From NCBI RefSeq assembly GCF_014651935.1, contig NZ_BMXV01000005.1, positions 310,001 through 374,000 of the forward strand: DNA of 64,000 nt, in the 5' to 3' direction. Numbering within the stretch: the stretch's first letter is position 1; every line of letters starts with the position of its first letter. A program made the translations under genes and the position numbers. The notes under the pieces were generated by a model, which saw only the letters and a list, made by a program, of their open reading frames with translations, was not told where the DNA came from and made no database searches. Below, in pieces: positions 45,967 to 54,052 of the stretch. This DNA is from Marinobacter zhanjiangensis (GTDB lineage: Bacteria; Pseudomonadota; Gammaproteobacteria; Pseudomonadales; Oleiphilaceae).

Positions 45967-46807
45967 CGCCATACAGGCCGCCGAAATCTCCAAGCTGTGC
46001 CCGGCGCATGTCGGGGAGGGTGGGGAAAATCCCGAGTAATTCGTGCAGATGCCGGTTTATTTCATCAAGACTGACAACAGACCCCCTGGTACCGCATACC
46101 ATTGAGCCGCCCAGCACCACGACATCAGGCGACCAATGGACAATGGTATTATTCAGTCCCAGCGCAAGCCAGCAGGCAATCCGGTGCCACTCGTCCTGGT
46201 CTGTCACTTCATAGGGTTTCCTGCCCGTCCGCCTCTCAACGGCTGTGCCTGATGCAAGGCCTTCCAGGTCAGGACAGTTGCCACTTTCGGTGTTGTGTAC
46301 CGGACAGTCGGGACACACGCGGCAATGGGGATTGATGACCTGATGGCCGGGCTCAAAGCCGAACCGTGCCGCATCAATCATGCCGCCGACAATCCGCCCG
46401 CCACCAATACCGGTAGAAACCGTCACATAAACAACAATTTCATAGCCCTGGCCGGCTCCCTTGTGCGCCTCGCCCAGGCCGGCCATATCGCTATCGTTTT
46501 CCAGGAGAACGGGAACGCCCAGCCCTTTCTCGAGGTGCTCCGCCAGTGGCTTGCCAATCCATTCGGTCTTGTTGGGCGACCGCAGGAGCGTCCGGTGCTT
46601 GCTGTCGAGCACACCGGCAATGCCACCGGCAGCGGCAGTGATACTGTGGTCCCCGACAAGCGTATTGGCCGCTTCGGCAATGCGTTTGGTATCCGCTTCC
46701 ATGTTACCGGTGCTATCAAACACGATGGGGTCACCCTGTATTTCATGGCAGTCGGTGCTTGCCGCGACCCGCGTTTTGCTTCCACCAATATCAAAAAGAA
46801 TATACAT
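45938..46807 (-). CDS. ROK-family sugar kinase (glucokinase/fructokinase-like)
   Basis: A 289-residue ROK kinase. [14 protein letters not shown] is the phosphate-1 loop, [18 protein letters not shown] holds the catalytic Asp region, and [15 protein letters not shown] is the nucleotide site. The expected zinc motif is altered: after GHQVINPHC come RVCPDC and a later C before PDLEGLASG, so four Cys with changed spacing replace the CxCGxxGCxE pattern. It could phosphorylate glucose released by the GH65 phosphorylase encoded in the same block; substrate is not proven. It is the second gene of a two-gene minus-strand unit behind apgM, and its end overlaps rnhB by 29 bp. Confidence 0.85.
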   Translation of the reverse strand: MYILFDIGGSKTRVAASTDCHEIQGDPIVFDSTGNMEADTKRIAEAANTLVGDHSITAAAGGIAGVLDSKHRTLLRSPNKTEWIGKPLAEHLEKGLGVPVLLENDSDMAGLGEAHKGAGQGYEIVVYVTVSTGIGGGRIVGGMIDAARFGFEPGHQVINPHCRVCPDCPVHNTESGNCPDLEGLASGTAVERRTGRKPYEVTDQDEWHRIACWLALGLNNTIVHWSPDVVVLGGSMVCGTRGSVVSLDEINRHLHELLGIFPTLPDMRRAQLGDFGGLYGAMARLRQGQ

Positions 46808-46869
46808 GACGCTTTCCCGAAACCGCTCACTCAACGCTTGCTGTAATGTCCAGAGCGGGATTATTCCCC

Positions 46870-48066
46870 TCAGGCCCCGAATTTCCGCAGACGGCCCGCG
46901 TGGGCCAGTGCCAGGGTCATAAGATGCTTTGCCGGCAGGTGGCCGAGCCCGCCCCCGGCGCAGGCGGTTTCTCCGAAGACCTCGACCCCGTCTGCCCGGC
47001 AGGTGTTCGCGCTGATCAGAACCGGTACCGGATGCCAGCTGTGGCTGGCCATGGCGCTGGGGGTGCTGTGATCTCCCGTTACCACAATGACATCCGGTTG
47101 TAGTTCGATCATTCGGGGGATTGCATGGTCCAGTTCTTCGATGGCGGCCACCTTGCCCTCGAAGTCGCCATCCTCGCCACGGCTGTCTGTATCCTTGAAA
47201 TGCAGAAACAGAAAGTCGTGGTGCGACCAGGCGGCCTGCAGCGCTTCGATTTCGCTGTCCAGATCGGGACCGCAGTCCATGACCTTCATGCCCAGCAACC
47301 GGGAGATGCCCCGGTACATGGGATACCCCGCCAGGGCGCAACCGGACAGCCCATAGCTTTCCTGCAACGAGGCTAACCGCGGCAACTGCCCGAAACCCCG
47401 TAACAGCACCATGTTGGCGGGATCTTCCCCGGCAAGAATTTCCCGGGCCTGCGCCAGGAACTCGCTTACCATCGAGGCGGTTGCCTGTGAACTTTCGTCC
47501 CTGGCATGGGGTTCTCGGGGTGGTGCACCGGTTCGCTGGGGATCTGTGTTGTCTAACTGGGCACCCAATGCCTCCTTTTTGCTTCGCAAAACCAGCAGAA
47601 AACGGTGTTCCCTGACCGGTTCCAGGTAAACCTCCACGTCGTCGAGGCGAATCTCCCTGAGCATCTCCACCAGCCGGGTACATTCCCCGGTATCAATGCG
47701 GCCGGCCCGACGGTCGACGACTTGGCCGTGGCTGTCCAGGGTGCAGAAATTACCGCGGGCTGCAACATCGCCGGGTTCCAGGTCGACGTCGATGCCCAGC
47801 GCGGTAAGCACACCCCGTCCAATGTTGTGCTCCACCGGATCGTAGCCGAAAAGGGCCAGATGCCCGGGGCCGCTGCCCGGTGTGATGCCAGGCGCCACAG
47901 GGTAGGCCAACCCTGTGACGCCCTGTCTTGCCAGCTGATCCAGATTGGGGGTCCGGGCGGCTTCCAGCTCTGTGCCCCGGCCTCCACTATCAATGCCACC
48001 GAGCCCGTCGGCAATGACAAACAGAATCTTTGCCTCACTCTCGACGAGGAGGGGGTTGAGATCCAT
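46870..48066 (-). CDS. apgM: 2,3-bisphosphoglycerate-independent phosphoglycerate mutase, archaeal type
   Basis: A 398-residue alkaline-phosphatase-superfamily protein of the ApgM class: LFVIADGLGGI (metal Asp) and ARTPNLDQLARQG at the start, PGSGPGHLALFGYDP with the probable catalytic Ser in GSGPGH, RGNFCTL, and late metal ligands in DTDSRGEDGDFEGKVAAIEELD and VVTGDHSTPSAMASHSWHPVPVLI. It interconverts 3- and 2-phosphoglycerate. AAGGAGG precedes ATG 48066. A mutase of this archaeal type beside GAPDH, aldolase and PEP synthase suggests a transferable lower-glycolysis set. An 'nptA-like' phosphonopyruvate decarboxylase annotation is a common mislabel for this family. Confidence 0.9.
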   Translation of the reverse strand: MDLNPLLVESEAKILFVIADGLGGIDSGGRGTELEAARTPNLDQLARQGVTGLAYPVAPGITPGSGPGHLALFGYDPVEHNIGRGVLTALGIDVDLEPGDVAARGNFCTLDSHGQVVDRRAGRIDTGECTRLVEMLREIRLDDVEVYLEPVREHRFLLVLRSKKEALGAQLDNTDPQRTGAPPREPHARDESSQATASMVSEFLAQAREILAGEDPANMVLLRGFGQLPRLASLQESYGLSGCALAGYPMYRGISRLLGMKVMDCGPDLDSEIEALQAAWSHHDFLFLHFKDTDSRGEDGDFEGKVAAIEELDHAIPRMIELQPDVIVVTGDHSTPSAMASHSWHPVPVLISANTCRADGVEVFGETACAGGGLGHLPAKHLMTLALAHAGRLRKFGA

Positions 48067-48368
48067 TGGTTAATCCTCCTTCAGAACGAACAGAAACTCG
48101 GCTCTGGCATTGATTTCCCTCACAACAGAGATCCTTAAAGTTGATACGGTGTGACTTCATGGCGCTTGACCATGCTTATTTAAAACTAGTCAATCATCAG
48201 CCGGGCGCAACCGTGCTTACGGTAAGGATGAAGACCCGTGTGGGCAGGGCCTGAAAGAAAGTACTCAAAGGACCTCTGCTGGAAGGGGCCACTATCAGGG
48301 TCTATTATTGCCAGATTTACGGTGCGTTCCGAAAGCGGCGTACACGAAGCTTGATTGAGGTGACCTGA
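48067..48368. other. Divergent intergenic region between apgM and aldolase genes
   Basis: These 302 bp separate two genes pointing outward and should hold both promoters. I see AT-rich patches around 48175-48195 and 48300-48312 but no -35/-10 pair that I would defend, and no open frame with a ribosome site. TTGAT at 48141-48145 looks like half an FNR box, but the second half does not match. Confidence 0.4.
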
Positions 48369-49418
48369 ATGAATGACATTGAAAAAATTCTCGGCGACGA
48401 AGCCGAATCACTGCTCGGTTATGAGTGCCGCGGTATCAGTCGTAATCATCTGCATTTGCCGGGGGGCGATTACGTGTACCGGGTGCTGGCCGACAGTGAC
48501 CGTTCCAATGCCGTGCTGCGCAATCTGCAGACGATTCTGGGTCATGGCCGGCTGGGCAATACGGGCTATGTGTCGATTCTTCCGGTCGATCAGGGCGTGG
48601 AACATTCTGCCGGCGCATCGTTTGCACCAAACCCGCTGTACTTTGATCCTGCCAATCTCGTGGAATTGGCGATTGAAGGTGGCTGTAACGCCATTGCTTC
48701 AACCTACGGTGTGCTGGCGTCGGTCAGTCGCCGCTATGCCCACAGGATTCCATTTCTGGTTAAGCTCAATCACAACGAACTCCTGAGCTATCCGAATCAA
48801 CATGACCAGACGATGTTCACTGGCGTTGAGCAGGCGTTCGAGCTTGGCGCTATTGCCGTTGGCGCAACCATCTACTTCGGCTCGCCCGAGTCTCGCCGGC
48901 AGATCGAAGAGGTGTCACAGGCGTTTGAGCGTGCCCACCAGCTGGGCATGGTTACCGTGCTCTGGGCCTATCTTCGTAATCCTGAATTCAAGCAAGACGA
49001 TGTGGATTACCACACGGCAGCCGATCTGACCGGACAGGCCAACCATCTGGCGGTGACCATCGGCGCCGATATCGTCAAGCAAAAGCAGGCGACGGTGAAT
49101 GGAGGCTTTAAAGCGCTCGATTTTGGCAAGACCCACGATCGCGTGTACTCGGAGCTGGCCACCGATCATCCGATTGAGCTTGCCCGCTATCAGGTAGCAA
49201 ACTGCTACATGGGCCGCATCGGGCTCATCAACTCTGGCGGCGCATCCGGAAGTGATGATCTACATCAGGCCGTGCGCACGGCCGTGATCAACAAGCGCGC
49301 CGGCGGCATGGGGCTGATTTCGGGACGCAAGGCCTTCCAGAAACCCATGGCCGCGGGTGTGCAGCTACTCCACGCGATTCAGGACGTCTATCTGTCCGAG
49401 AATGTGACGGTGGCCTGA
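48369..49418 (+). CDS. fbaB: Class I fructose-bisphosphate aldolase (DhnA/FbaB type)
   Basis: A 349-residue archaeal-type class I aldolase: [18 protein letters not shown] near residue 70, [34 protein letters not shown] and [14 protein letters not shown], where the Schiff-base Lys is expected, then NSGGASG for phosphate binding. It cleaves or condenses fructose-1,6-bisphosphate without a metal. GAGGTGACC precedes ATG 48369. Next to apgM, GAPDH and PEP synthase it forms most of a glycolysis/gluconeogenesis route. Confidence 0.93.
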   Translation: MNDIEKILGDEAESLLGYECRGISRNHLHLPGGDYVYRVLADSDRSNAVLRNLQTILGHGRLGNTGYVSILPVDQGVEHSAGASFAPNPLYFDPANLVELAIEGGCNAIASTYGVLASVSRRYAHRIPFLVKLNHNELLSYPNQHDQTMFTGVEQAFELGAIAVGATIYFGSPESRRQIEEVSQAFERAHQLGMVTVLWAYLRNPEFKQDDVDYHTAADLTGQANHLAVTIGADIVKQKQATVNGGFKALDFGKTHDRVYSELATDHPIELARYQVANCYMGRIGLINSGGASGSDDLHQAVRTAVINKRAGGMGLISGRKAFQKPMAAGVQLLHAIQDVYLSENVTVA

Positions 49419-49590
49419 CCGGACTCCGTTCAGTCGTGGGAAACCTCTCTGTTCCATTGTGTTGCACTATCTGCAATAGAAGCGAAGAGGCTGCCCTGCC
49501 GATGCCGGCCGGGTTCCAGCTCAACGGGGGAATAACGGTGCCGGGCGTGGTCGAGTCCGTCGAGGCAAAAAACATCGTGCGGGAGGCGCC

Positions 49591-50337
49591 ATGAACAAAA
49601 GTGCGAGGATTCGTATCGGAACATCGGGGTGGAATTTCGACAGTTGGCGGGGAAGCTTTTACCCTGAGGGCCTCGGCGAAGACGCATTGCTGGGCGAATA
49701 TGCGCACAGCTTCGATACCGTCGAACTCAACAACAGCTTTTATCAGTTACCCGCGGAAACGTCAGTCAAAGAGTGGCTGAAGGCGTCGCCCAGGGAGTTT
49801 CTGTTCAGTGTCAAGGCTAGCCGCTACCTGACCCACATGAAGAAGCTCAAGGATGCCGGGGAAGGGCTGGACCGGTTTCTGGCGGCGGTGGAGCCTTTCG
49901 GCTCGAAACTCGGACCAGTGATTTTTCAGCTCCCACCCCGATGGCGGGTGAATGTTGGCAGACTGACGGCGTTTCTGGAGCAGTTGCCCCCTGGTTACCG
50001 GTATGCGTTCGAGTTTCGCGATACCAGTTGGTTGTGTGACGAGGTCTATGAGGTTCTAACATCCCATAATGCCGCCCTTTGCTACTACCACTACAAGGGT
50101 TATCGATCACCACCCGTGGCAACGGCCGATTTTGTCTACATCCGCCTTCACGGTCCGGGAGAGACCGCCTACACCGGTTCCTATGACGGGCGAACCCTGG
50201 CAGGGTTGGCGCGGCGCCTTGTCAACTGGGCGCAGGAGGGGCGAGACGTGTTCTGCTATTTTGACAATGACGACAAGGCGTGCGCGCCGCGGGATGCCCG
50301 TCGGCTGCTGGGCGCCATTCACCGTCAGAAACGCTGA
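49591..50337 (+). CDS. DUF72 family protein
   Basis: A 248-residue DUF72 (YecE-like) TIM-barrel protein: IRIGTSGWNFDSWRGSFYPE at the start, FDTVELNNSFYQLP, FSVKASRYLTHMKKL, GPVIFQLPPRWR, and VYIRLHGPG then VFCYFDNDDKACAPRDARRL at the end. Biochemical role unknown. GGGAGGCGCC lies before ATG 49591. It is the second plus-strand gene after the aldolase, separated by 172 bp in which I see no other feature. Confidence 0.92.
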   Translation: MNKSARIRIGTSGWNFDSWRGSFYPEGLGEDALLGEYAHSFDTVELNNSFYQLPAETSVKEWLKASPREFLFSVKASRYLTHMKKLKDAGEGLDRFLAAVEPFGSKLGPVIFQLPPRWRVNVGRLTAFLEQLPPGYRYAFEFRDTSWLCDEVYEVLTSHNAALCYYHYKGYRSPPVATADFVYIRLHGPGETAYTGSYDGRTLAGLARRLVNWAQEGRDVFCYFDNDDKACAPRDARRLLGAIHRQKR

Positions 50338-50371
50338 CTGCACCGGTAACGGTGCCGACCATGGAAAAATA

Positions 50372-51391
50372 ATGAATGAGACTTCACGGTTACCCGGAAT
50401 CGAGGAAAAGGTAGCCTTTCTGTCCGACGCTGCCTCCTATCCGGTCGAGGCTGACAGGGTAGAGGTACTCGAAACCCACATGTCCTGGGTCTTTCTCGTC
50501 GGCCCACGGGTTTACAAGCTCAAAAAGCCGGTGGCTCAAAAGCTGTTCGATTTCACCACCGTTGATGGGCGTTATCGAAACTGTGTCGAGGAGGTTCGTC
50601 TCAACAGCCGGTTGGGGGGCGATACTTATATCGGCGTGGGGCAGCTGAGCGTGGTGGCAGGCGGTGAGCTGGCGTTGGACAGCGAGGGGGTTCCCGTCGA
50701 CTGGCTGGTGGTCATGCGTCGCCTGCCTGCAGAGGCGATGCTGGAAGCGCAGATCAAATCCGCCGCTGTGGAATACCAGCGCGTTACGGCTGCTGCCGGC
50801 TTGCTTGCCCGTTTTTATGTCGGTGCTGCAAGCATACAGCTCTCGGGGCAGCAGTACCTGGAGCGCCTGCGGTACGACATCAATGATAACTACCACCAGT
50901 TGATCGACTATTCCCTTCCCGCGGGCCGGGTCAAAGCAGTCTGTGATCAGCAAATAGCCTTGCTCGAAACAAACCCGACGCTTTTTGCTGATCGCGCGGC
51001 CGCAGGCAGACTCGTAGAGGCCCATGGTGACCTGCGGCCGGAGCATGTCTGTCTGACGGACCCGCCCGTGGTGATCGACTGTCTTGAGTTCAGCCGCGAC
51101 CTGCGAATCCGGGATCCGGCGGATGAATTGTCCTTTCTGGCGATGGAGTGCGAAAGACTTGGCGAGGAAAGCGTAGGCAAGATCCTGTTCGAGGTCTATG
51201 AACGAGTCACCAGAGATGAACCGGGAGCATCACTGGTCGCGTTCTACAAGGCCTACCGAGCCCTGGAGCGGGCCAAGCTCGCCATCTGGCATCTGGACGA
51301 CGACTACCAGGAAAAGCGCGGTCCGTGGCGGCAAAAAGCACTGGATTACCTGGCCATAGCCTCTGACTATGGGGAGGGTTTTGGTAGCTGA
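50372..51391 (+). CDS. APH-fold kinase-like protein (COG2187 type)
   Basis: A 339-residue aminoglycoside-phosphotransferase-like protein. WVFLVGPRVYKLKKPV resembles the ATP-binding strand with its Lys, LVVMRRLP the hinge, HGDLRPEHVCLTDPPVVIDCLEFS the catalytic loop (HGDxxxxH) and metal Asp. This family is annotated as an 'aminoglycoside phosphotransferase family enzyme' and often carries a C-terminal AAA kinase domain, which is absent here. Resistance is unlikely; the substrate is unknown. ATG 50372 is preferred, since the longer frame from 50069 runs inside the DUF72 gene. A 26-bp gap with a TGAACC/GGTTCA dyad separates it from the convergent prs-like gene. Confidence 0.82.
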   Translation: MNETSRLPGIEEKVAFLSDAASYPVEADRVEVLETHMSWVFLVGPRVYKLKKPVAQKLFDFTTVDGRYRNCVEEVRLNSRLGGDTYIGVGQLSVVAGGELALDSEGVPVDWLVVMRRLPAEAMLEAQIKSAAVEYQRVTAAAGLLARFYVGAASIQLSGQQYLERLRYDINDNYHQLIDYSLPAGRVKAVCDQQIALLETNPTLFADRAAAGRLVEAHGDLRPEHVCLTDPPVVIDCLEFSRDLRIRDPADELSFLAMECERLGEESVGKILFEVYERVTRDEPGASLVAFYKAYRALERAKLAIWHLDDDYQEKRGPWRQKALDYLAIASDYGEGFGS

Positions 51392-51417
51392 ACCGTTCCC
51401 TTCGATGAAACCCGGGT

Positions 51418-52401
51418 TCAGGATTCCAGATCTGTCACGTCTCTTCCCTCGTGCAAAGCAGTGATTGTATCGGCGATACCAGCAGTGATGTCGACCAGAT
51501 CGACTTTGGTCTCCAGTAATGTCGACGGCAGTGCCGGAACAACCGTATTGCCAAGAATCACCCGGGACAGTGCTGGCGAGGCCAGTTTGTCTCCCGTGTC
51601 GTGAGAGAAAACCCCGTGAGTGGCCATGGCAATCACTTCCTCTGCGCCTTGCTTTCTGAACGCCTCCGCCGCCCGTTGCATTGTGCCTCCCCCTGCAATC
51701 AGGTCATCCAGGATCAGCACGGTACGGTTGCGGACATTGCCAACCACAGCAGAACCGCTGACTTCGCCGCTACTGCGGTGTTTCTCCATGAACGCGCTGC
51801 CAACGGCGCGCCCAAGCTGCCCTTCCAGTGACTCGCGGAACAGTTCCGCGCGTTTGACACCACCCACATCCGGGGACGCTACCGTGATTTCCCTGGCCCG
51901 GAGCTGGGGCAGCAGGAAGTCGATGAACGCTTCCCTGGCACTCAAGTGCACTGTCGGGCAGCGAAAGGCATTCTCGAAGGCGGCGCGGTTGTGAACGTCC
52001 ACGGTCACCATTGTATCGATCGCCATAGCCTCGAAGAGCTGGGCGATATAGCGGGTGGTGACAGGATCACGGGACTTGGTCCTGCGGTCCTTGCGGGAGT
52101 AACACAGGTAGGGCACCACCGCAGTGACCCGGGCTGCGCCATTGTCCCGGAGGCTGGCAAGCAAAAACAGCAGACGCGCCAGCTTGTCGTTGATGCTCAG
52201 GCCGTCGCTGCCGTAAAGCGACTGAACCACGAACACATCGCGATTACGAACCGTCTCCAACGGGCGGATCTTGTGCTCCCCGTCCTCGAAATCCCGCTCT
52301 TCATGCTCCCCCAGGGGCACCCCCAGATGGGCTGCTACTTGCGAAGCGAAATCGCTGCCGCTGTCCAGACAAAAAAGCGCTATTCCGTCGTCATGGTTCA
52401 T
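51418..52401 (-). CDS. Ribose-phosphate pyrophosphokinase paralogue
   Basis: A 327-residue PRPP synthetase-like protein: DFEDGEHKIRP in place of the usual F-x-D-G-E motif, YLCYSRKDRRTKSRDPVTTRYIA as the flexible-loop region, VTVDVHNRAAFENAF (metal and ATP contacts), and the PRPP loop VLILDDLIAGGGTMQRAA. It makes PRPP from ribose-5-phosphate and ATP. The housekeeping prs normally lies next to ispE and pth and begins differently, so this is probably a second, conditional copy. Its start overlaps the hydrolase stop by 4 bp, and a phosphoribosyltransferase is in the same operon. Confidence 0.9.
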   Translation of the reverse strand: MNHDDGIALFCLDSGSDFASQVAAHLGVPLGEHEERDFEDGEHKIRPLETVRNRDVFVVQSLYGSDGLSINDKLARLLFLLASLRDNGAARVTAVVPYLCYSRKDRRTKSRDPVTTRYIAQLFEAMAIDTMVTVDVHNRAAFENAFRCPTVHLSAREAFIDFLLPQLRAREITVASPDVGGVKRAELFRESLEGQLGRAVGSAFMEKHRSSGEVSGSAVVGNVRNRTVLILDDLIAGGGTMQRAAEAFRKQGAEEVIAMATHGVFSHDTGDKLASPALSRVILGNTVVPALPSTLLETKVDLVDITAGIADTITALHEGRDVTDLES

Positions 52402-53060
52402 GGATGGGCTCCAGCCAGATGATCTGTAAACCAGTCCGCGGCGGCTTGCTGGACGAGCTCGAGCTTGCCGGGCTCCTCAAACAGATGGCTTGCTCCGGGC
52501 ACAATTTTTACTTCGTGAGGACAGTCCAGCTTCGCAGCCGCCTCCCGGTTGAGCTCAATGACGGTGGTGTCCAGGCCGCCGACGATCAGAAGGGTTGCTG
52601 CCTGAACCCGGGGCAGGGCGTTGCCGGCGAGGTCGGGGCGCCCGCCCCGGGACACAACCGCCCTGACATGATCCGGGTTTTCCGCGGCTGCGACCAGCGC
52701 TGCGGCCGCACCGGTGCTGGCACCGAACAGGCCCAATGGCAGAGCGGCTGTCACTGACTGCTCCGTGAGCCAGCCCACGGCTTCACTCATACGCCGGCTG
52801 ATCAGTGAGATGTCAAAGCGGTACTCCCGGGTTCGCGCATCCACTTCGTCTTCATCGGCGGTGAGCAGATCGAACAGCAAAGTGCCCAGGCCGGCGCGGT
52901 TGAGGAATTCCGCCACTGCCTGGTTGCGGGGGCTGAGGCGACTGCTGCCGCTGCCATGAGCGAAGGCAACGATTCCGGAGGCGCCCTCGGGAATGTTGAG
53001 GATCCCTTTCAGGGATGCATCCGAAAGTTCCAGGACAACCGAACGGGAGTTGGAAGCCAT
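52398..53060 (-). CDS. Alpha/beta hydrolase, dienelactone-hydrolase-like
   Basis: A 220-residue alpha/beta hydrolase. FAHGSGSSRLSPRN is the oxyanion region, GLFGASTGAAAAL holds the nucleophile Ser, LLIVGGLDTTVIELN gives the acid and GASHLFEEPGKLE the His. Substrate unknown. Such hydrolases commonly sit with phosphoribosyltransferases in stress-type clusters, as here between PRPP synthetase and phosphoribosyltransferase genes; whether they act in one pathway is not known. Stop and start overlap with the downstream gene suggest coupled translation. Confidence 0.88.
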   Translation of the reverse strand: MASNSRSVVLELSDASLKGILNIPEGASGIVAFAHGSGSSRLSPRNQAVAEFLNRAGLGTLLFDLLTADEDEVDARTREYRFDISLISRRMSEAVGWLTEQSVTAALPLGLFGASTGAAAALVAAAENPDHVRAVVSRGGRPDLAGNALPRVQAATLLIVGGLDTTVIELNREAAAKLDCPHEVKIVPGASHLFEEPGKLELVQQAAADWFTDHLAGAHP

Positions 53061-53069
53061 AGTCTTGCC

Positions 53070-53717
53070 TCACTCTTTCCAGAAATGGCCAAGCAGCTGC
53101 CGCACCTCGTCATCCGACACCTGGTGGAAATCGCGGTACCACTGTCCGATGGAGCTGAAAGGGTCCGGGGTTTCCAGGCAAACGATGTCATCGGCGCTGC
53201 TGCGGAGGTTTCTGATGGTGTCGGCCGGAGCCACGGGAACGGCCACGACAACCTCACGGGGACGGTGGACTTTGAGTGCTTGCAGAGCTGCGCCCATGGT
53301 GGCCCCCGTGGCGAGGCCGTCGTCCACAAGAATGATGGTAGCGTCGCTCATATCCGGCCACGGGCGATCGCCCCGATAGGCCTGCTCTCGTCTCTTCAGC
53401 TCCTGGCGTTCGCGCTCGGCCACTTTCTCGATGGCCTCATCACTGACACCACCGTAGTCGAGTATCCGGCGGTTGAGAACGCGGGCGCCGCCACTGGCGA
53501 TGGCGCCCATGGCGAGTTCTTCCTGGCCGGGCGTCCCCAGTTTCCTGACAATCATCAGGTCCAGCTCTGCACCCAGGTGCTGGGCGATTTCAGCAGCTAC
53601 GGGAACGCCGCCCCGGGGTAGTGCCAGCACGACAAGGTGCTCACGGTTACGATAATCTTCAAGCGCAAGGGCCAGTTCGTGGCCGGCAGTTTTGCGGTCC
53701 TGTATGGGGAGTTTCAT
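53070..53717 (-). CDS. Phosphoribosyltransferase family protein
   Basis: A 215-residue type I PRTase. LVVLALPRGGVPVAAEIAQHL is at the start, LGTPGQEELAMGAIASGG in the middle, and the PRPP-binding motif is ATIILVDDGLATGATMGAALQAL. The acceptor base is unknown; these longer proteins (about 215 residues) are widespread in stress loci. ATG 53717 has GGAGAT 8 nt upstream, better than TTG 53720. It is the first gene of the minus-strand trio with the hydrolase and PRPP synthetase, which would supply its substrate. Confidence 0.88.
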   Translation of the reverse strand: MKLPIQDRKTAGHELALALEDYRNREHLVVLALPRGGVPVAAEIAQHLGAELDLMIVRKLGTPGQEELAMGAIASGGARVLNRRILDYGGVSDEAIEKVAERERQELKRREQAYRGDRPWPDMSDATIILVDDGLATGATMGAALQALKVHRPREVVVAVPVAPADTIRNLRSSADDIVCLETPDPFSSIGQWYRDFHQVSDDEVRQLLGHFWKE

Positions 53718-53832
53718 CAATGCATCTCCATTGCCGGGACTGTATTCAAAAGCGGTTTATTAAAGTCTAGTCAAGACACGGGTAAAGGGAAATCGATAAC
53801 ACCGGTCTGACGTCCACACGATTAAGTAGTTT

Positions 53833-53846
53833 CTGATCAGGATCAA
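53833..53846. promoter_or_regulatory. FNR/Anr box candidate in a divergent promoter
   Basis: CTGAT-CAGG-ATCAA matches the FNR/Anr consensus TTGAT-N4-ATCAA at 9 of 10 bases. It lies in the 335-bp gap between the phosphoribosyltransferase (minus) and P-type ATPase (plus) genes, so it could control one or both. The rest of the gap shows no ORF; no convincing -10 sits 41.5 bp away on either side. Confidence 0.5.
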
Positions 53847-54052
53847 GATGCAGAGCGTTTTGTGTTGCTGACGCATGTGCCCTCCATTGACAGTGCAAGA
53901 GCTTTGCCACGATTATGAAGTAACGGACTTGCTTATCATCCGTCGACCTTTGGTGCACCGCCTTCCTGGCAGAGCTTTTCACCTGAAGGGATGCAATGTC
54001 CCGGATATGCGGATGACGGAGCTTCATACTCACTGAGGAACGGGTGATCTCC

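Noticed and set aside
48141..48154. A second FNR/Anr box in the apgM/aldolase divergent gap
   Set aside because: TTGAT is present, but the second half-site (TGTGA) does not match ATCAA.
50372..51391. Aminoglycoside resistance gene
   Set aside because: The fold motif is shared by many small-molecule kinases; the COG2187-like group has no resistance role known to me, and the context is metabolic.
51389..51420. Bidirectional terminator between the two convergent genes
   Set aside because: The only dyad is a 6-bp TGAACC/GGTTCA stem with a 20-nt loop and no T-run on either side.
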